In this document: in pieces, positions 1 to 7,978 of the stretch
Position numbering within the stretch: position 1 is the stretch's first letter
Layout: each line of letters opens with the position of its first letter
IMG/VR virus record: IMGVR_UViG_3300035698_035288
Span: 1-27,881 of that record
DNA: 27,881 nucleotides
Source of the DNA: a virus
Strand: one strand, 5' to 3'
The notes under the pieces: generated by a model
Told to the model about the DNA's origin: nothing
Seen by the model: the letters and a program-made list of their open reading frames with translations, nothing else
Databases searched by the model: none
Translations under genes and position numbers: made by a program

Positions 1-171
1 GATGTGCGCCGGACCTTGAACCCGCTGTTCGTCGAGGCGCTGATGGGCTGGCCCACCGGGTGGACCGGCTTCGCCTCTGTGGCAACGGCGTGGTCCCCCT
101 GGTTGCAGCGCATGCGCTTCGAACTCTCGCAGCTGAACTGCTGGCCGATGGATGAAGGGGCACCTGCATGA
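1..171 (+). CDS. C-terminal fragment of an upstream phage gene, possibly a DNA (cytosine) methyltransferase
   Basis: Frame 1 is open from the window edge to a TGA at 169-171, giving 56 residues with no start codon, so this is the 3' end of a gene that begins outside. The peptide begins DVRRTLNPLFVEALMGWPTG. A motif of the form LNPxFVExLMGWPxGW is one I associate from memory with the C-termini of phage DNA cytosine methyltransferases. No catalytic motif lies in the visible part, so the assignment rests on that short tail only. The stop overlaps the next gene's start (ATGA), which indicates translational coupling. Confidence 0.45.
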   Translation, partial: DVRRTLNPLFVEALMGWPTGWTGFASVATAWSPWLQRMRFELSQLNCWPMDEGAPA

Positions 172-404
172 AGCAGTCGCGCGCCATGTCGCTGGTCGAG
201 TCCGTTGCCAATGTGATCGTCGGCTACGGCTTCGCTGTGGTCACGCAGATCCTGATCTTCCCCATCTTCGGGCTGCACACGACGCTGGCGCAGAACATGA
301 AGATGGGCGCGGTGTTCACCGTGGTGAGCATCGCTCGCTCGTTCACCCTGCGGAGACTGTTCGAGGCGATCCGTGTTGCGTCGGAAAAGAGAAATCATCA
401 ATAG
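168..404 (+). CDS. DUF7220-type small membrane protein
   Basis: This 78-residue protein has the pattern QSRxMSLVESVANVxVGYG, then a hydrophobic stretch (about residues 20-37), and a second hydrophobic segment near residues 46-58 ending in arginines (RSFTLRRLFEA). This agrees with my recollection of the phage-associated DUF7220 family, small two-segment inner-membrane proteins of unknown function found beside late genes in alphaproteobacterial prophages. The start is the ATG that overlaps the preceding stop, supporting coupling to the upstream gene. No function is known to me. Confidence 0.7.
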   Translation: MKQSRAMSLVESVANVIVGYGFAVVTQILIFPIFGLHTTLAQNMKMGAVFTVVSIARSFTLRRLFEAIRVASEKRNHQ

Positions 405-481
405 CCCGCGTCCATGCGGTGTGGCTTCTGTGTTGTCGCTAACTCATTCAGATCGTATGGTTTCGGAAATTTGACAGTTGA

Positions 482-1303
482 TTGAACTCCGGTTTTGTCG
501 GCCCCAAGCTAAATCGGATCGAGAGTGATTTGTTGAAAAACCTAGACGAGGAAAAGACCGATCAAGATTTGCTTCCGGATGGGTTGGAGGCTCTGCGGCA
601 GGAGCTGAGCCTCACGGATGTGATGGGGCTGATCGAGCGCACTGCGAGATGGGTCGATCCAAAAACCTTCGAGTATCTTCCTGTGTGGTATCCGGAGCAT
701 GCGCGGCGTGTCCTGTTCTACAAGGCGAACTGGTCCGAGCCGCAGATGAACCGCAATCGTCAGACGGGCGTCAGCATCCACAAGTCTGAAGGGAATACGC
801 ACGCGAACAAGGCGCTGACGCTTGCCTTGGGGCTTCGAGCCGCGGAAAGACCGAACTGGTCATGCTGCCATATCTGGGGTGTTGATGATGCCGCCTATCA
901 GATCAGCAATGCCGTAGTGCAGGATCGTCGTTTCTTTTCCTGCGTGGCAAACATGGTTCTTCTTCCGACGCCGCTGAAGGCGTTCACCGACGTCATGCCT
1001 GAAGTGAAGATCATGCTCCGCGTCTGCGCACTTCATCTCTATGGCTGGTCTTGCGACCATGAAGAAGTGGCTGGCATCGCCAAACAAGTTTCGGAATGGG
1101 CTGGCTGGGACGCTTACCCGAAGAGCTGGCCCAAACCGGGGACGGTTTCGCTTCCGCTCGGAACGGCCAAATTTTCCACACGGATCAAGAAAGCCGCCGA
1201 CCGCAGGAAGGCCGCAATTCGCAAGGATCTGGCATCGGCCGGTGCAAATTATCCTCGCGAGGAGGTCGAAAAGGTTCTCAGCTACTGGAATGTTCCGCTC
1301 TGA
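482..1303 (+). CDS. Conserved protein with an HNH-like core, possible nuclease (accessory gene)
   Basis: This is a long open frame (273 residues from the first possible start, a TTG at 482). The start is unsure: the TTG follows an in-frame TGA directly, there is no clear Shine-Dalgarno site, and the first in-frame ATG lies near 620. The central block has the spacing of a beta-beta-alpha metal fold: CCHIWG (His near residue 129), about 25 residues, then FSCVANMVLLPTPLKAFTD, where Asn-x-Val-x-Leu-Pro resembles the second half of HNH nucleases. The final histidine is not evident. The text is visibly less GC-rich than the head genes, and the gene faces the reverse-strand DUF3489 gene, which suggests independent acquisition. 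It could be a restriction-type or homing-like nuclease or a non-catalytic relative. The open frame is secure and the function is inferred. Confidence 0.55.
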   Translation: MNSGFVGPKLNRIESDLLKNLDEEKTDQDLLPDGLEALRQELSLTDVMGLIERTARWVDPKTFEYLPVWYPEHARRVLFYKANWSEPQMNRNRQTGVSIHKSEGNTHANKALTLALGLRAAERPNWSCCHIWGVDDAAYQISNAVVQDRRFFSCVANMVLLPTPLKAFTDVMPEVKIMLRVCALHLYGWSCDHEEVAGIAKQVSEWAGWDAYPKSWPKPGTVSLPLGTAKFSTRIKKAADRRKAAIRKDLASAGANYPREEVEKVLSYWNVPL

Positions 1304-1309
1304 AAGACC

Positions 1310-1334
1310 GCCGCTGCCCCATGAGGACAGCGGC
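1310..1334. terminator. Hairpin between two convergent genes, possible terminator
   Basis: The arms GCCGCTG and CAGCGGC are perfect complements around an 11-base loop. The hairpin lies between the stop at 1303 and the end of the reverse-strand gene at 1358. Only a short T-containing stretch follows on the reverse strand and none on the + strand, so intrinsic termination is weakly supported. Confidence 0.25.
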
Positions 1335-1357
1335 AAGGCTCTGGTTTCGCAGGTGCT

Positions 1358-1930
1358 TCAGGCCACAGGCAGCTTGTACACGCGCCCCCTATCCTCGATC
1401 TTCTCCGAGGTCACCTCGAGCCCGAGCTTCTTCTTCAGGGCCCCGGCCATCGCGCCGCGCACCGTGTGCGACTGCCAGCCCGTCGCGGCCATGATCTCCT
1501 CGATGGTCGCGCCGTCCGGCGCGCGCAGCATGGCGATCAGCATCGCCTGCTTGGTGCCCTCGCGCGGCGTGCGCGTCTCGGGCGCGGCCTTCGGTTTGGT
1601 GAGGGTGTCCTGCGTGGGCTCCTCGGTCGGCGCGTCCGTCGCGCCTGCAGGCGCGGTGTTCGCGTCCTCGGGCTCGATGCCGATAGCGGCGAGGCCTGCG
1701 TCGGTGGCGATCAGCGTGACGCCGTGGCCGTCGCCGGTCTCGCGCCAGACGGGCTCGCCATTGCGAGTGTTCGCCTCGACCTCTTCGAGGAAACCTTTGG
1801 CGATCATGGTACTGACCACTTTGGTGGCGGCACCGCCGCGCAGGCTGTCGGGTAACGGCAAAGCGATCAGGTCGTCGCGTTGGGATGCGGCGCTGAGGAT
1901 GATCGCCTGGGTGTCGGAAATCTTGGTCAT
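1358..1930 (-). CDS. DUF3489 domain-containing protein, probable DNA-binding regulator
   Basis: The protein has 190 residues. The N-terminal half (KISDTQAIILSAASQR, about residues 3-90) and the C-terminal part (about 125-185, with GTKQAMLIAMLRAPDGATIEE and GWQSHTVRGAM) are joined by a Pro/Thr/Ala/Glu-rich linker. The C-terminal block matches my recollection of DUF3489: a winged-helix-like unit with the signature TGWQxHTVRGxxxGxLKKKLG. Such proteins recur in alphaproteobacterial genomes and prophages near terminase genes. The start ATG has a good AAGGAG site 7-8 bases upstream on the reverse strand. The gene is divergent from the terminase genes and convergent with the HNH-like gene, so a regulatory role at the late-operon boundary is plausible but not shown. 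Confidence 0.8.
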   Translation of the reverse strand: MTKISDTQAIILSAASQRDDLIALPLPDSLRGGAATKVVSTMIAKGFLEEVEANTRNGEPVWRETGDGHGVTLIATDAGLAAIGIEPEDANTAPAGATDAPTEEPTQDTLTKPKAAPETRTPREGTKQAMLIAMLRAPDGATIEEIMAATGWQSHTVRGAMAGALKKKLGLEVTSEKIEDRGRVYKLPVA

Positions 1931-2071
1931 GGGGTCGTCTCCTTGTTCGGGCCCGCGTCATGCGGCGCCTTCTACGACCCCAAGCCGCGCAGGGCGCGCG
2001 GCAGGTCATCGGGCTGGCTCCTTGGTCGAGTTGCATCGCTTCGTCGGCGTGACGTTCGCTCTGTCCGCGCC

Positions 2072-2090
2072 GCTTATCAACTCGATAAGC
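2072..2090. promoter_or_regulatory. Inverted repeat upstream of the terminase small subunit gene, possible operator
   Basis: GCTTATC and GATAAGC form a perfect 7-base inverted repeat around AACTC, in the AT-rich part of the divergent intergenic region, about 30 bases before the small terminase gene. Downstream AT-rich bases (TAGAAT at 2099-2104, GATAAT at 2105-2110) could be -10 elements, but no convincing -35 pairs with them. It may bind a late-gene regulator. Confidence 0.35.
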
Positions 2091-2121
2091 ACATGATTTA
2101 GAATGATAATCGGAGCCACCA

Positions 2122-2682
2122 ATGCAGGGCATGAGCGAGCGCCAGTACGCCGCGCATGTCGGCTTGTCGCGGGGCGCGATCCAGAAGGCGAAGACGGCCG
2201 AGCGGCTGATCCTCTATCGCGATGGAAGCATCAACGCGGCGGCCAGCGACGCCAAGCGTGCAGAGACGACGGACCCGTCGAAGACCCGCAAACCGCCCAC
2301 GCCGAAGCTGAAACCCGTTCCCGAGGCGGCCGTTACTGCTGTCGGCGACACCTTGCGCGAACAGGGTCTGGCGGTCCCCGCGGTGGGTGGCGGCACGACC
2401 TACCTTCAGGCGAAAACCGCCAACGAGGTGCTGAAGGCGCAGGAGCGGCGCATCCGCCTGCAGAAGCTGAAGGGGGAATTGATCGAGCGGGCGCGGGCGC
2501 TGTCGCTGGTGTTTCGCTTGGCGCGCGAGGTGCGGGACGCATGGGTGAACTGGCCCGCGCGGTCGTCGGCATTGATGGCGGCGGAACTGGGCGTGGAACC
2601 GGCCGCGATGCAGAAGGCCTTGGAAAAACATGTACGCGCCCACCTCGACGAGCTTGCCGAGGTCCGGCCAGACTTCCGGTGA
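2122..2682 (+). CDS. Phage terminase small subunit-like protein (DNA-recognition)
   Basis: The 186-residue protein begins with a helix-turn-helix-like segment (MSERQYAAHVGLSRGAIQKA, residues 4-23). A short basic/proline-rich linker follows (about 52-68), then a charged helix (about 95-125) and a C-terminal helical part. This is the Nu1-like layout of small terminase subunits that bind phage DNA ends and recruit the large subunit. Homologs are often labelled 'elements of external origin'. The ATG at 2122 has a GGAG 6 bases upstream. The gene lies just before the gpA-type large terminase and its 3' end overlaps that gene's first ATG, which supports the role more than sequence alone does. Confidence 0.75.
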   Translation: MQGMSERQYAAHVGLSRGAIQKAKTAERLILYRDGSINAAASDAKRAETTDPSKTRKPPTPKLKPVPEAAVTAVGDTLREQGLAVPAVGGGTTYLQAKTANEVLKAQERRIRLQKLKGELIERARALSLVFRLAREVRDAWVNWPARSSALMAAELGVEPAAMQKALEKHVRAHLDELAEVRPDFR

Positions 2683-4654
2683 CGATGATGGATTGACGGA
2701 CCCCGGATCGTGGTCCGGGGCAAGCTTCGACGGCGCGAGCGAGATCCTGCGCGCCTGGGGTGCTGGCCTCACGCCCGATCCGGATCTGACAGTGTCGCAA
2801 TGGGCGGACCGGCACCGGATGCTCTCGGGCCGCGCCTCGGCCGAGCCCGGGCGATACCGCACGGTGCGCACGCCCTACATGCGCGAGATCATGGACCGGC
2901 TCTCGCCGGGCGATCCGACCCAGCGGATCGTGTTCATGAAGGCCGCGCAGGTCGGGGCGACCGAGGCGGGCAACAACTGGATCGGCTTTGCCATCCACCA
3001 GGCCCCGGGGCCGATGCTGGCGGTCCAGCCGACCGTGGAACTGGCGAAACGTAATTCACGACAACGGATCGATCCGCTGATCGACGAAAGCCCGGAACTG
3101 CGCGAACGGGTCAAACCGGCGCGCTCGCGCGACGCGGGCAATACGATGCTCTCGAAGGAGTTCGCGGGTGGCATCCTGATCATGACGGGCGCGAACTCGG
3201 CCGTCGGGCTGCGCTCGACACCCGCGCGCTATATCTTCCTCGACGAGGTCGATGCCTATCCGGCCTCGGCAGACGAGGAAGGCGACCCGGTCACGTTGGC
3301 GGAGGCACGGTCACTGACCTTCGCCCATCGGCGTAAGGTGTTTCTGGTCTCGACGCCCACAATCCGGGGGCTGAGCCGGATCGAGCGGGAATACGAAGCA
3401 TCGGACCAGCGCCGGTACTTCGTGCCGTGCCCGCATTGTGGCCACGCACAGTGGCTGAAGTTCGACCGGCTGCGCTGGCAGAAGGGCCGCCCGGAGACGG
3501 CGGAATATCACTGCGAGGGCTGCGATCGGCCCATCGCAGAACACTACAAGACGGCGATGCTGGAGGGCGGCGAATGGCGCGCGACCGCCACGGCCACCGA
3601 TCCGACCACGGTCGGGTATCACCTCTCCGCACTCTATTCGCCGATCGGCTGGCTGAGCTGGGAGCGGATCGTGCGGGCATGGGACGCAGCCCAAGGGTCG
3701 GACGAGGCAATCAAGGCGTTCCGCAACACGATCCTTGGCGAGACATGGGTCGAGACCGGCGAAGCGCCCGACTGGCAGCGGTTGGCGGACCAGCGCGAGA
3801 CCTGGAATGCTGGCGCTGTGCCATCAGGCGGTCTGTTCCTGACTGCGGGAGCGGATGTTCAGAAGGATCGCATCGAAGTCGATGTCTGGGCCTGGGGCCG
3901 CGGGCTGGAGAGTTGGCTGATCGATCACCTGGTCATCGAGGGAGGGCCCGGCGACCAGGCGTGCTGGCAGCAGCTGACCAATTTGCTCGGCCAGACATGG
4001 ATGCATGCTTGCGGTCAGAAGATGACGTTGGCACGGCTGGCGATCGATACCGGCTACGAGACAAGTGCTGTGTATGCCTGGTCGCGACAGGTCGGCTTCG
4101 CGCAGGTGGCTCCGGTCAAAGGCGTCGAAGGATTCAACCGGTCCAGCCCGGTCACCGGCCCGACATATGTGGACGCGACCATCGCAGGCAAAAGGCTGCG
4201 GCGCGGGGCCCGGCTTTGGACGGTCGCCACGTCGACCTTCAAGACCGAGACCTATCGCTATTTGCGCCAGGACCGGCCGACGCGGGAGGAAATCGAGGCT
4301 GGGCACCTTTGCCCGCCCGGAACGATCCATCTGCCAAACTGGGCGGACGGCGAGTGGCTGAAGCAATTCACGGCCGAACAACTGATCACGGTCGCTACCC
4401 GCCGCGGCTTCGCCAGGCTCGAATGGCAGAAGCTGCGCGAACGCAATGAAGCTCTGGATTGTCGCGTCTATGCCCGGGCAGCCGCCTGGATATTGGGCGC
4501 TGACCGTTGGTCCGATGCGCGGTGGGCCGATCTGGAAGCACAGGCCGGGATCAAGGCGGTGGACATGGCTGAGGACGGGGCGGGAAACACCATGCCCGCT
4601 TCTCGGCGCGCGGGACCACAGCGGCGAACCGTGCGCTCAAGTTACATGAGGTGA
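2630..4654 (+). CDS. Terminase large subunit, GpA family (packaging ATPase and nuclease)
   Basis: This protein packages DNA into the prohead with an N-terminal ATPase and cuts concatemers with a C-terminal nuclease. From the 2630 start it has 674 residues. Visible elements are a Walker A-like KAAQVGAT (about 104-111), Walker B YIFLDE (201-206), a zinc-finger-like CPHC...CEGC (C267, C270, C295, C298), and an acidic nuclease strand GADVQKDRIEVDVW with D409. Length and order fit the lambda gpA family (PF05876). The start is uncertain. ATG 2630 overlaps the small-subunit gene by 53 bases with a modest GGA site. TTG 2693 would begin after that gene's stop. Conserved sequence begins only near DGASEILRAW, and the residues before it are partly encoded by a palindromic repeat. 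Confidence 0.93.
   Translation: MYAPTSTSLPRSGQTSGDDDGLTDPGSWSGASFDGASEILRAWGAGLTPDPDLTVSQWADRHRMLSGRASAEPGRYRTVRTPYMREIMDRLSPGDPTQRIVFMKAAQVGATEAGNNWIGFAIHQAPGPMLAVQPTVELAKRNSRQRIDPLIDESPELRERVKPARSRDAGNTMLSKEFAGGILIMTGANSAVGLRSTPARYIFLDEVDAYPASADEEGDPVTLAEARSLTFAHRRKVFLVSTPTIRGLSRIEREYEASDQRRYFVPCPHCGHAQWLKFDRLRWQKGRPETAEYHCEGCDRPIAEHYKTAMLEGGEWRATATATDPTTVGYHLSALYSPIGWLSWERIVRAWDAAQGSDEAIKAFRNTILGETWVETGEAPDWQRLADQRETWNAGAVPSGGLFLTAGADVQKDRIEVDVWAWGRGLESWLIDHLVIEGGPGDQACWQQLTNLLGQTWMHACGQKMTLARLAIDTGYETSAVYAWSRQVGFAQVAPVKGVEGFNRSSPVTGPTYVDATIAGKRLRRGARLWTVATSTFKTETYRYLRQDRPTREEIEAGHLCPPGTIHLPNWADGEWLKQFTAEQLITVATRRGFARLEWQKLRERNEALDCRVYARAAAWILGADRWSDARWADLEAQAGIKAVDMAEDGAGNTMPASRRAGPQRRTVRSSYMR
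2701..2720. repeat. Short palindromic repeat inside the 5' end of the large terminase gene
   Basis: CCCCGGA and TCCGGGG are perfect inverted arms around TCGTGG. The unit resembles an abundant intergenic palindrome (CCCCGGATC...TCCGGGG) that I recall from many alphaproteobacterial genomes. It lies where the small terminase gene ends and before the conserved start of the large terminase protein, so it is either translated as DPGSWSG or lies in an untranslated gap, depending on the real start. Confidence 0.5.
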
Positions 4655-4658
4655 ATTG

Positions 4659-4874
4659 ATGCCCACGATAGCCGAGCTCCGCGCCCGCCGCGAGACCCTG
4701 GCTGTTCAGCGTTCCTCTGGTGTGGCGCGTGTCAGTTACGACGGAAAGACGGTGGACTATCGCAGCGTCGCGGAAATCGACCGGGCCATCGAGGCCATCG
4801 ACCGCGAGATTGCCACCGCCGAGGGACGACGGATTGTTCGGCAGGTGCGTGTAACGACGGCGAAGGGTCTTTGA
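4659..4874 (+). CDS. Head-tail joining protein, gpW-like
   Basis: This small protein has 71 residues. An N-terminal helix (IAELRARRETLA) is followed by a short beta hairpin (ARVSYDGKTVDYRSVAE) and a second helix (IDRAIEAIDREIATAEG). This is the gpW fold pattern, found between the large terminase and portal genes in lambda-like head modules. GpW-type proteins bind below the portal and help form the connector. A GAGGTG ribosome site at 4648-4653 sits 5 bases before ATG 4659, so I prefer this ATG to the adjacent TTG at 4656. The order terminase-gpW-portal supports the call. Confidence 0.8.
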   Translation: MPTIAELRARRETLAVQRSSGVARVSYDGKTVDYRSVAEIDRAIEAIDREIATAEGRRIVRQVRVTTAKGL

Positions 4875-4877
4875 TCC

Positions 4878-6473
4878 ATGGGCCTGTTTGATCGTTTCCG
4901 TCGCCCATCCTCGGGCGGCCCGGCAGCCGTGTCAGCGCGCCTCGAAGGCGCGATGGCCCGGCGGCGGCTTCGCGGCTGGAACCCGCCGCTGGAAAACATC
5001 AATTCGCTGGTCGCCTCGGGCGGTCCACGCCTGCTGGCGCGGTCGCGCGAACTGGTCGTGACCAATGGCTATGCCGCCAATGCCTGTGAGGCATTTGCAT
5101 CAAACCTGGTGGGCGATGGCATCAAGCCCTCGTCGCTTATCACGGATGCGGCGTTGCGTGACAGCGTTCAGCAGCTCTGGCTCGCATGGACCGACGAGGC
5201 GGATGCGGATGGACTGACCGATTTCTACGGTCTGCAGGCCATGGTGGCGCGCGAAATGTTCGTGGCGGGCGAATGCTTCGTGCGTCTGCGTCTCCGCCGC
5301 GCCGAGGACAGCCTGCTTGTGCCGATGCAACTGCAGTTGCTCCAGTCGGAGATGCTGCCGTTCGAGAAGACCGAGACCGCGGCAAATGGCAATCGCATCC
5401 GTTGCGGGATTGAATTTGACGCCATCGGACGGCGCGTGGCCTATCATTTTCGCCGTCGCCATCCTGGAGACAGCACCGATCAGGGGATGGTGATCCCCGA
5501 AACGGTGCGCGTGCCAGCCGACGACGTGCTGCACATCTACCGCCCCATTGACGCAGGCCAGATCCGTGGCCTGCCGCATGTGGCGCCCGCCATGGTGCGG
5601 CTGTTCCTGCTCGACCAATACGACGATGCCGAACTTGACCGCAAGAAAACCGCGGCGATGTTCGCGGGGTTTATCACCAAGACAGCGCCGGAAGACCCGA
5701 TGATGGGCGAGGGTGAGGCCACTCTTGATGGCACCGCCATTGCGAGCCTCGAACCCGGCACGATGCAGGTTCTGCTACCGGGCGAAGACGTGAAGTTCTC
5801 CAGTCCTGCAGATGTTGGGGGCGGCTATGAGGCGTTTCAATACCGAACGCTCTTGTCGGTATCAGCCTCGCTGGGGCTGCCGTATCACCTCGTAACCGGG
5901 GATGTGCGTCAGGCGAACTATTCGAGCCTGCGGGCAGAGCTGGTCGAGTTCCGCCGCCGCATTGGCCAGCTGCAACACGCGGTGATGGCGCACCAGCTGT
6001 GCCTTCCGATCTGGCGGCGCTGGCTTGAGACGGCCGTGTTGTCGGGGGCGCTGGATATCGGTGACCCCGCCGCCGCGCGAGCGGTGCAGTGGATCCCGCC
6101 ACGCTGGGATTGGGTCGATCCGCTGAAGGACATCCAGGCTCAGGTGCTGGCGATGGAAGCGGGGATCACCTCACGCCGCAAGGTGGTCGAGGCCACCGGC
6201 TATGACGTTGAGGAAGTCGACCGAGAGAATGCGGCAGATGCCAAACGCGTTGCAGATCTGGGGCTGAGCTACCGCGCGAGCCCTGGCGAAACGCAGGGCG
6301 CGCGGGCGACGCCCGCAGCGCGGCCTGATCCTGGAGATGGCACGGGCGAAGACACGGGCCAAGACACGGGCCAAGACACGGGCAAAGACACGGGCAAAGG
6401 CACGGACAAAGGCACGGACAAAGGCACGGGCGACGGATCCGCCTCCACCGATCCCGCCACCGAACAGGAGTGA
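4878..6473 (+). CDS. Portal protein, lambda family
   Basis: This is the dodecameric ring at the capsid vertex through which DNA is pumped and to which the tail joins. The protein has 531 residues, as expected for the lambda gpB family (PF05136). Typical blocks are NSLVASGGPRLLARSREL (about 36-53), NGYAANACEAFASNLVGDGIK near residue 60, a central GECFVRLRLRR, and LGLPYHLVTGDVRQANYSSLR (about 335-356). The last 50 residues are low complexity with tandem DTGQ/DTGK/GTDK units. The ATG follows the gpW-like stop by 3 bases. The stop lies 4 bases before the protease start, and the protease frame is also open through the portal tail. Confidence 0.93.
   Translation: MGLFDRFRRPSSGGPAAVSARLEGAMARRRLRGWNPPLENINSLVASGGPRLLARSRELVVTNGYAANACEAFASNLVGDGIKPSSLITDAALRDSVQQLWLAWTDEADADGLTDFYGLQAMVAREMFVAGECFVRLRLRRAEDSLLVPMQLQLLQSEMLPFEKTETAANGNRIRCGIEFDAIGRRVAYHFRRRHPGDSTDQGMVIPETVRVPADDVLHIYRPIDAGQIRGLPHVAPAMVRLFLLDQYDDAELDRKKTAAMFAGFITKTAPEDPMMGEGEATLDGTAIASLEPGTMQVLLPGEDVKFSSPADVGGGYEAFQYRTLLSVSASLGLPYHLVTGDVRQANYSSLRAELVEFRRRIGQLQHAVMAHQLCLPIWRRWLETAVLSGALDIGDPAAARAVQWIPPRWDWVDPLKDIQAQVLAMEAGITSRRKVVEATGYDVEEVDRENAADAKRVADLGLSYRASPGETQGARATPAARPDPGDGTGEDTGQDTGQDTGKDTGKGTDKGTDKGTGDGSASTDPATEQE
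6337..6432 (+). repeat. 12-bp tandem repeat array in the portal gene 3' end
   Basis: Eight consecutive 12-base units of the type AAGACACGGGCC/AAGGCACGGACA run through the 3' end of the portal gene. In the portal frame they encode four-residue units such as DTGQ, DTGK and GTDK. In the +1 frame they encode basic AKTR/AKAR units. Since the unit is a multiple of 3, copy-number changes keep the frame. The array gives the portal a flexible hydrophilic tail. Confidence 0.85.
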
Positions 6474-6477
6474 TTAT

Positions 6478-7596
6478 ATGACAAGCTGGTATGCGATCCG
6501 CGCCCGGGGAACCGGCGCGGAAGTGGCGATCTATGACGAGATCGGTGCCCATGGGGTTTCGGCGAAGGGGTTCCTTGCCGAACTCGGCGCACTGCCAGAC
6601 GGAACGCCAGTCGATCTGCGGCTGAACAGCCCGGGCGGGTCAGTCTTCGATGCGGTCGCGATTTACAATGCGCTGAAACGGCACGCGGGCACGGTCACGG
6701 TCTGGATCGACGGTATTGCCGCTTCGGCTGCGTCCTATGTCGCGATGGCGGGCGACGAGATCGTCATGCCGGAGAACGCGTTCCTGATGATCCACGATCC
6801 GTCGGGGTTGGCAATGGGCACGGCGGGCGACATGCGCGCGATGGCCGAGGCGCTTGACAAGATCGCGGGCAGCCTGGTTCGGGGATATGCCGCCAAATCC
6901 GGCAAGAGCGATGACGAGATCGCAGCGCTGATGGCGGCCGAAACCTGGTTCGATGCGGCCGACGCGGTTGCGGCGGGCTTCGCGGACCGGCTGGCGGAAC
7001 CTGTGAGGATGGCCGCCCGCTTCGACATCGGTCGGTTCCGCAACGCGCCGCCCGACCTCGTCGAGGCAGTGGAAGCCACTGGCCAGGAGGATGTTCCGAC
7101 CGAGGCGGAGGGCGTTCAGCCCGAACTGGAGCACGTTGGCGAGGACAGTATCCAAGACACCGGCACAAAGACCGACAGTATCGTGGACGGCGATGTCGAA
7201 CCCGCCGATAGCACCGGCGAGGCGGGCAGCGACGAAGCGCTTGTCGAGCCCGAGGGGCATGGTGCCGCCGACGACATGCCCAGCCCTTCGGCTCGGATCC
7301 CGGCTCCGGATGGCGCACCGCCCGATGCCGCCGCGATCAGCGCCGAGGCAATCCGAGCCGAGGCGATCACTCATGCCCGCGCTATCGTCGATCTTTGCCG
7401 ACTTGCAGGTCAGCCACAGATGGCTGGACGGTTCCTGGAACAGGACGCCCGCCTCGACGACGTCCGCATGGCCCTTCTGGCTTTGAGGTCAGAGGCCGAA
7501 CCCGACATCACTGCCCATCACCCGCAACCCGGCCGGACCACGACGGCCCGCCCATGGGGTGAGATCGTCGCCCGTACCTTCAAGCTGAAAGGATAA
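6478..7596 (+). CDS. Head maturation protease, ClpP-like serine peptidase
   Basis: The protein processes scaffold or capsid components during prohead assembly. It has 372 residues from ATG 6478. The ClpP-like domain spans about residues 1-190: LNSPGGSVFDA (50-60), a nucleophile motif GIAASAAS with Ser83, and FLMIHDPSG with His106. The C-terminal half is acidic and low complexity (about 205-300), then has a helical segment (about 300-370). Such a tail may act as an internal scaffold, as lambda nu3/C does, but I only infer this. A GGAG at 6468-6471 supports ATG 6478. The frame stays open upstream to 6337 through the portal repeat, but that extension is just basic repeat peptide. Confidence 0.9.
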   Translation: MTSWYAIRARGTGAEVAIYDEIGAHGVSAKGFLAELGALPDGTPVDLRLNSPGGSVFDAVAIYNALKRHAGTVTVWIDGIAASAASYVAMAGDEIVMPENAFLMIHDPSGLAMGTAGDMRAMAEALDKIAGSLVRGYAAKSGKSDDEIAALMAAETWFDAADAVAAGFADRLAEPVRMAARFDIGRFRNAPPDLVEAVEATGQEDVPTEAEGVQPELEHVGEDSIQDTGTKTDSIVDGDVEPADSTGEAGSDEALVEPEGHGAADDMPSPSARIPAPDGAPPDAAAISAEAIRAEAITHARAIVDLCRLAGQPQMAGRFLEQDARLDDVRMALLALRSEAEPDITAHHPQPGRTTTARPWGEIVARTFKLKG

Positions 7597-7600
7597 CCAC

Positions 7601-7978
7601 GTGACCACGCTTACCGAGACCACGCATCCAGGAGGCTTCCTCGTTTGGGAGGCGTTCCGCGACTTCACCCGCGAAACCATCACCGTCGCCACAGGAACAG
7701 CGTTTGCCAAGCTCGATCCGGGCACCGTGCTGGGCAAGATCACCGCGTCTGGCAAATACACCGCCCATGATCCTGCCGCCGTCGATGGCACGGAAACCGC
7801 CGTGGCGGTGCTTTGGGGCAGGGCCGATGCCACAGGCGGCGATGTGCCAGCCGTTGCGCTGGTTCGCGGTCCCGCCATCATCAATCGCCACGATCTCGTT
7901 TTTGCCGGCACCCCCAGTGAGGGCGAGATTACCGCCGCCCATGCCGCGCTGCTGGCGGTCGGCATCCTCGTCCGCTGA
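7601..7978 (+). CDS. Head decoration protein, gpD-like
   Basis: The 125-residue protein starts at GTG 7601 with an AAAGGA upstream. MTTLTETTHPGGFLVWEA is followed by TITVATGTAFAKLDPGTVLGKIT and a C-terminal AAHAALLAVGILVR. This is the arrangement of lambda gpD-type decoration proteins (PF02924), trimers that cement the expanded capsid. Its place between the protease and the major capsid gene is the conserved lambda-type order. The N-terminal arm (residues 1-15) is expected to be disordered until capsid binding. Confidence 0.88.
   Translation: MTTLTETTHPGGFLVWEAFRDFTRETITVATGTAFAKLDPGTVLGKITASGKYTAHDPAAVDGTETAVAVLWGRADATGGDVPAVALVRGPAIINRHDLVFAGTPSEGEITAAHAALLAVGILVR

Noticed and set aside
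471-476. TTGACA as a -35 box upstream of the HNH-like gene
   Set aside because: No -10-like sequence 16-18 bases downstream, and the position would put transcription start inside the predicted gene.
1041-2096. 351-codon + strand frame opposite the DUF3489 gene
   Set aside because: The reverse-strand DUF3489 protein has a proper domain, start and AAGGAG site; the + frame is Ser/Pro/Arg-rich and begins inside the HNH-like gene.
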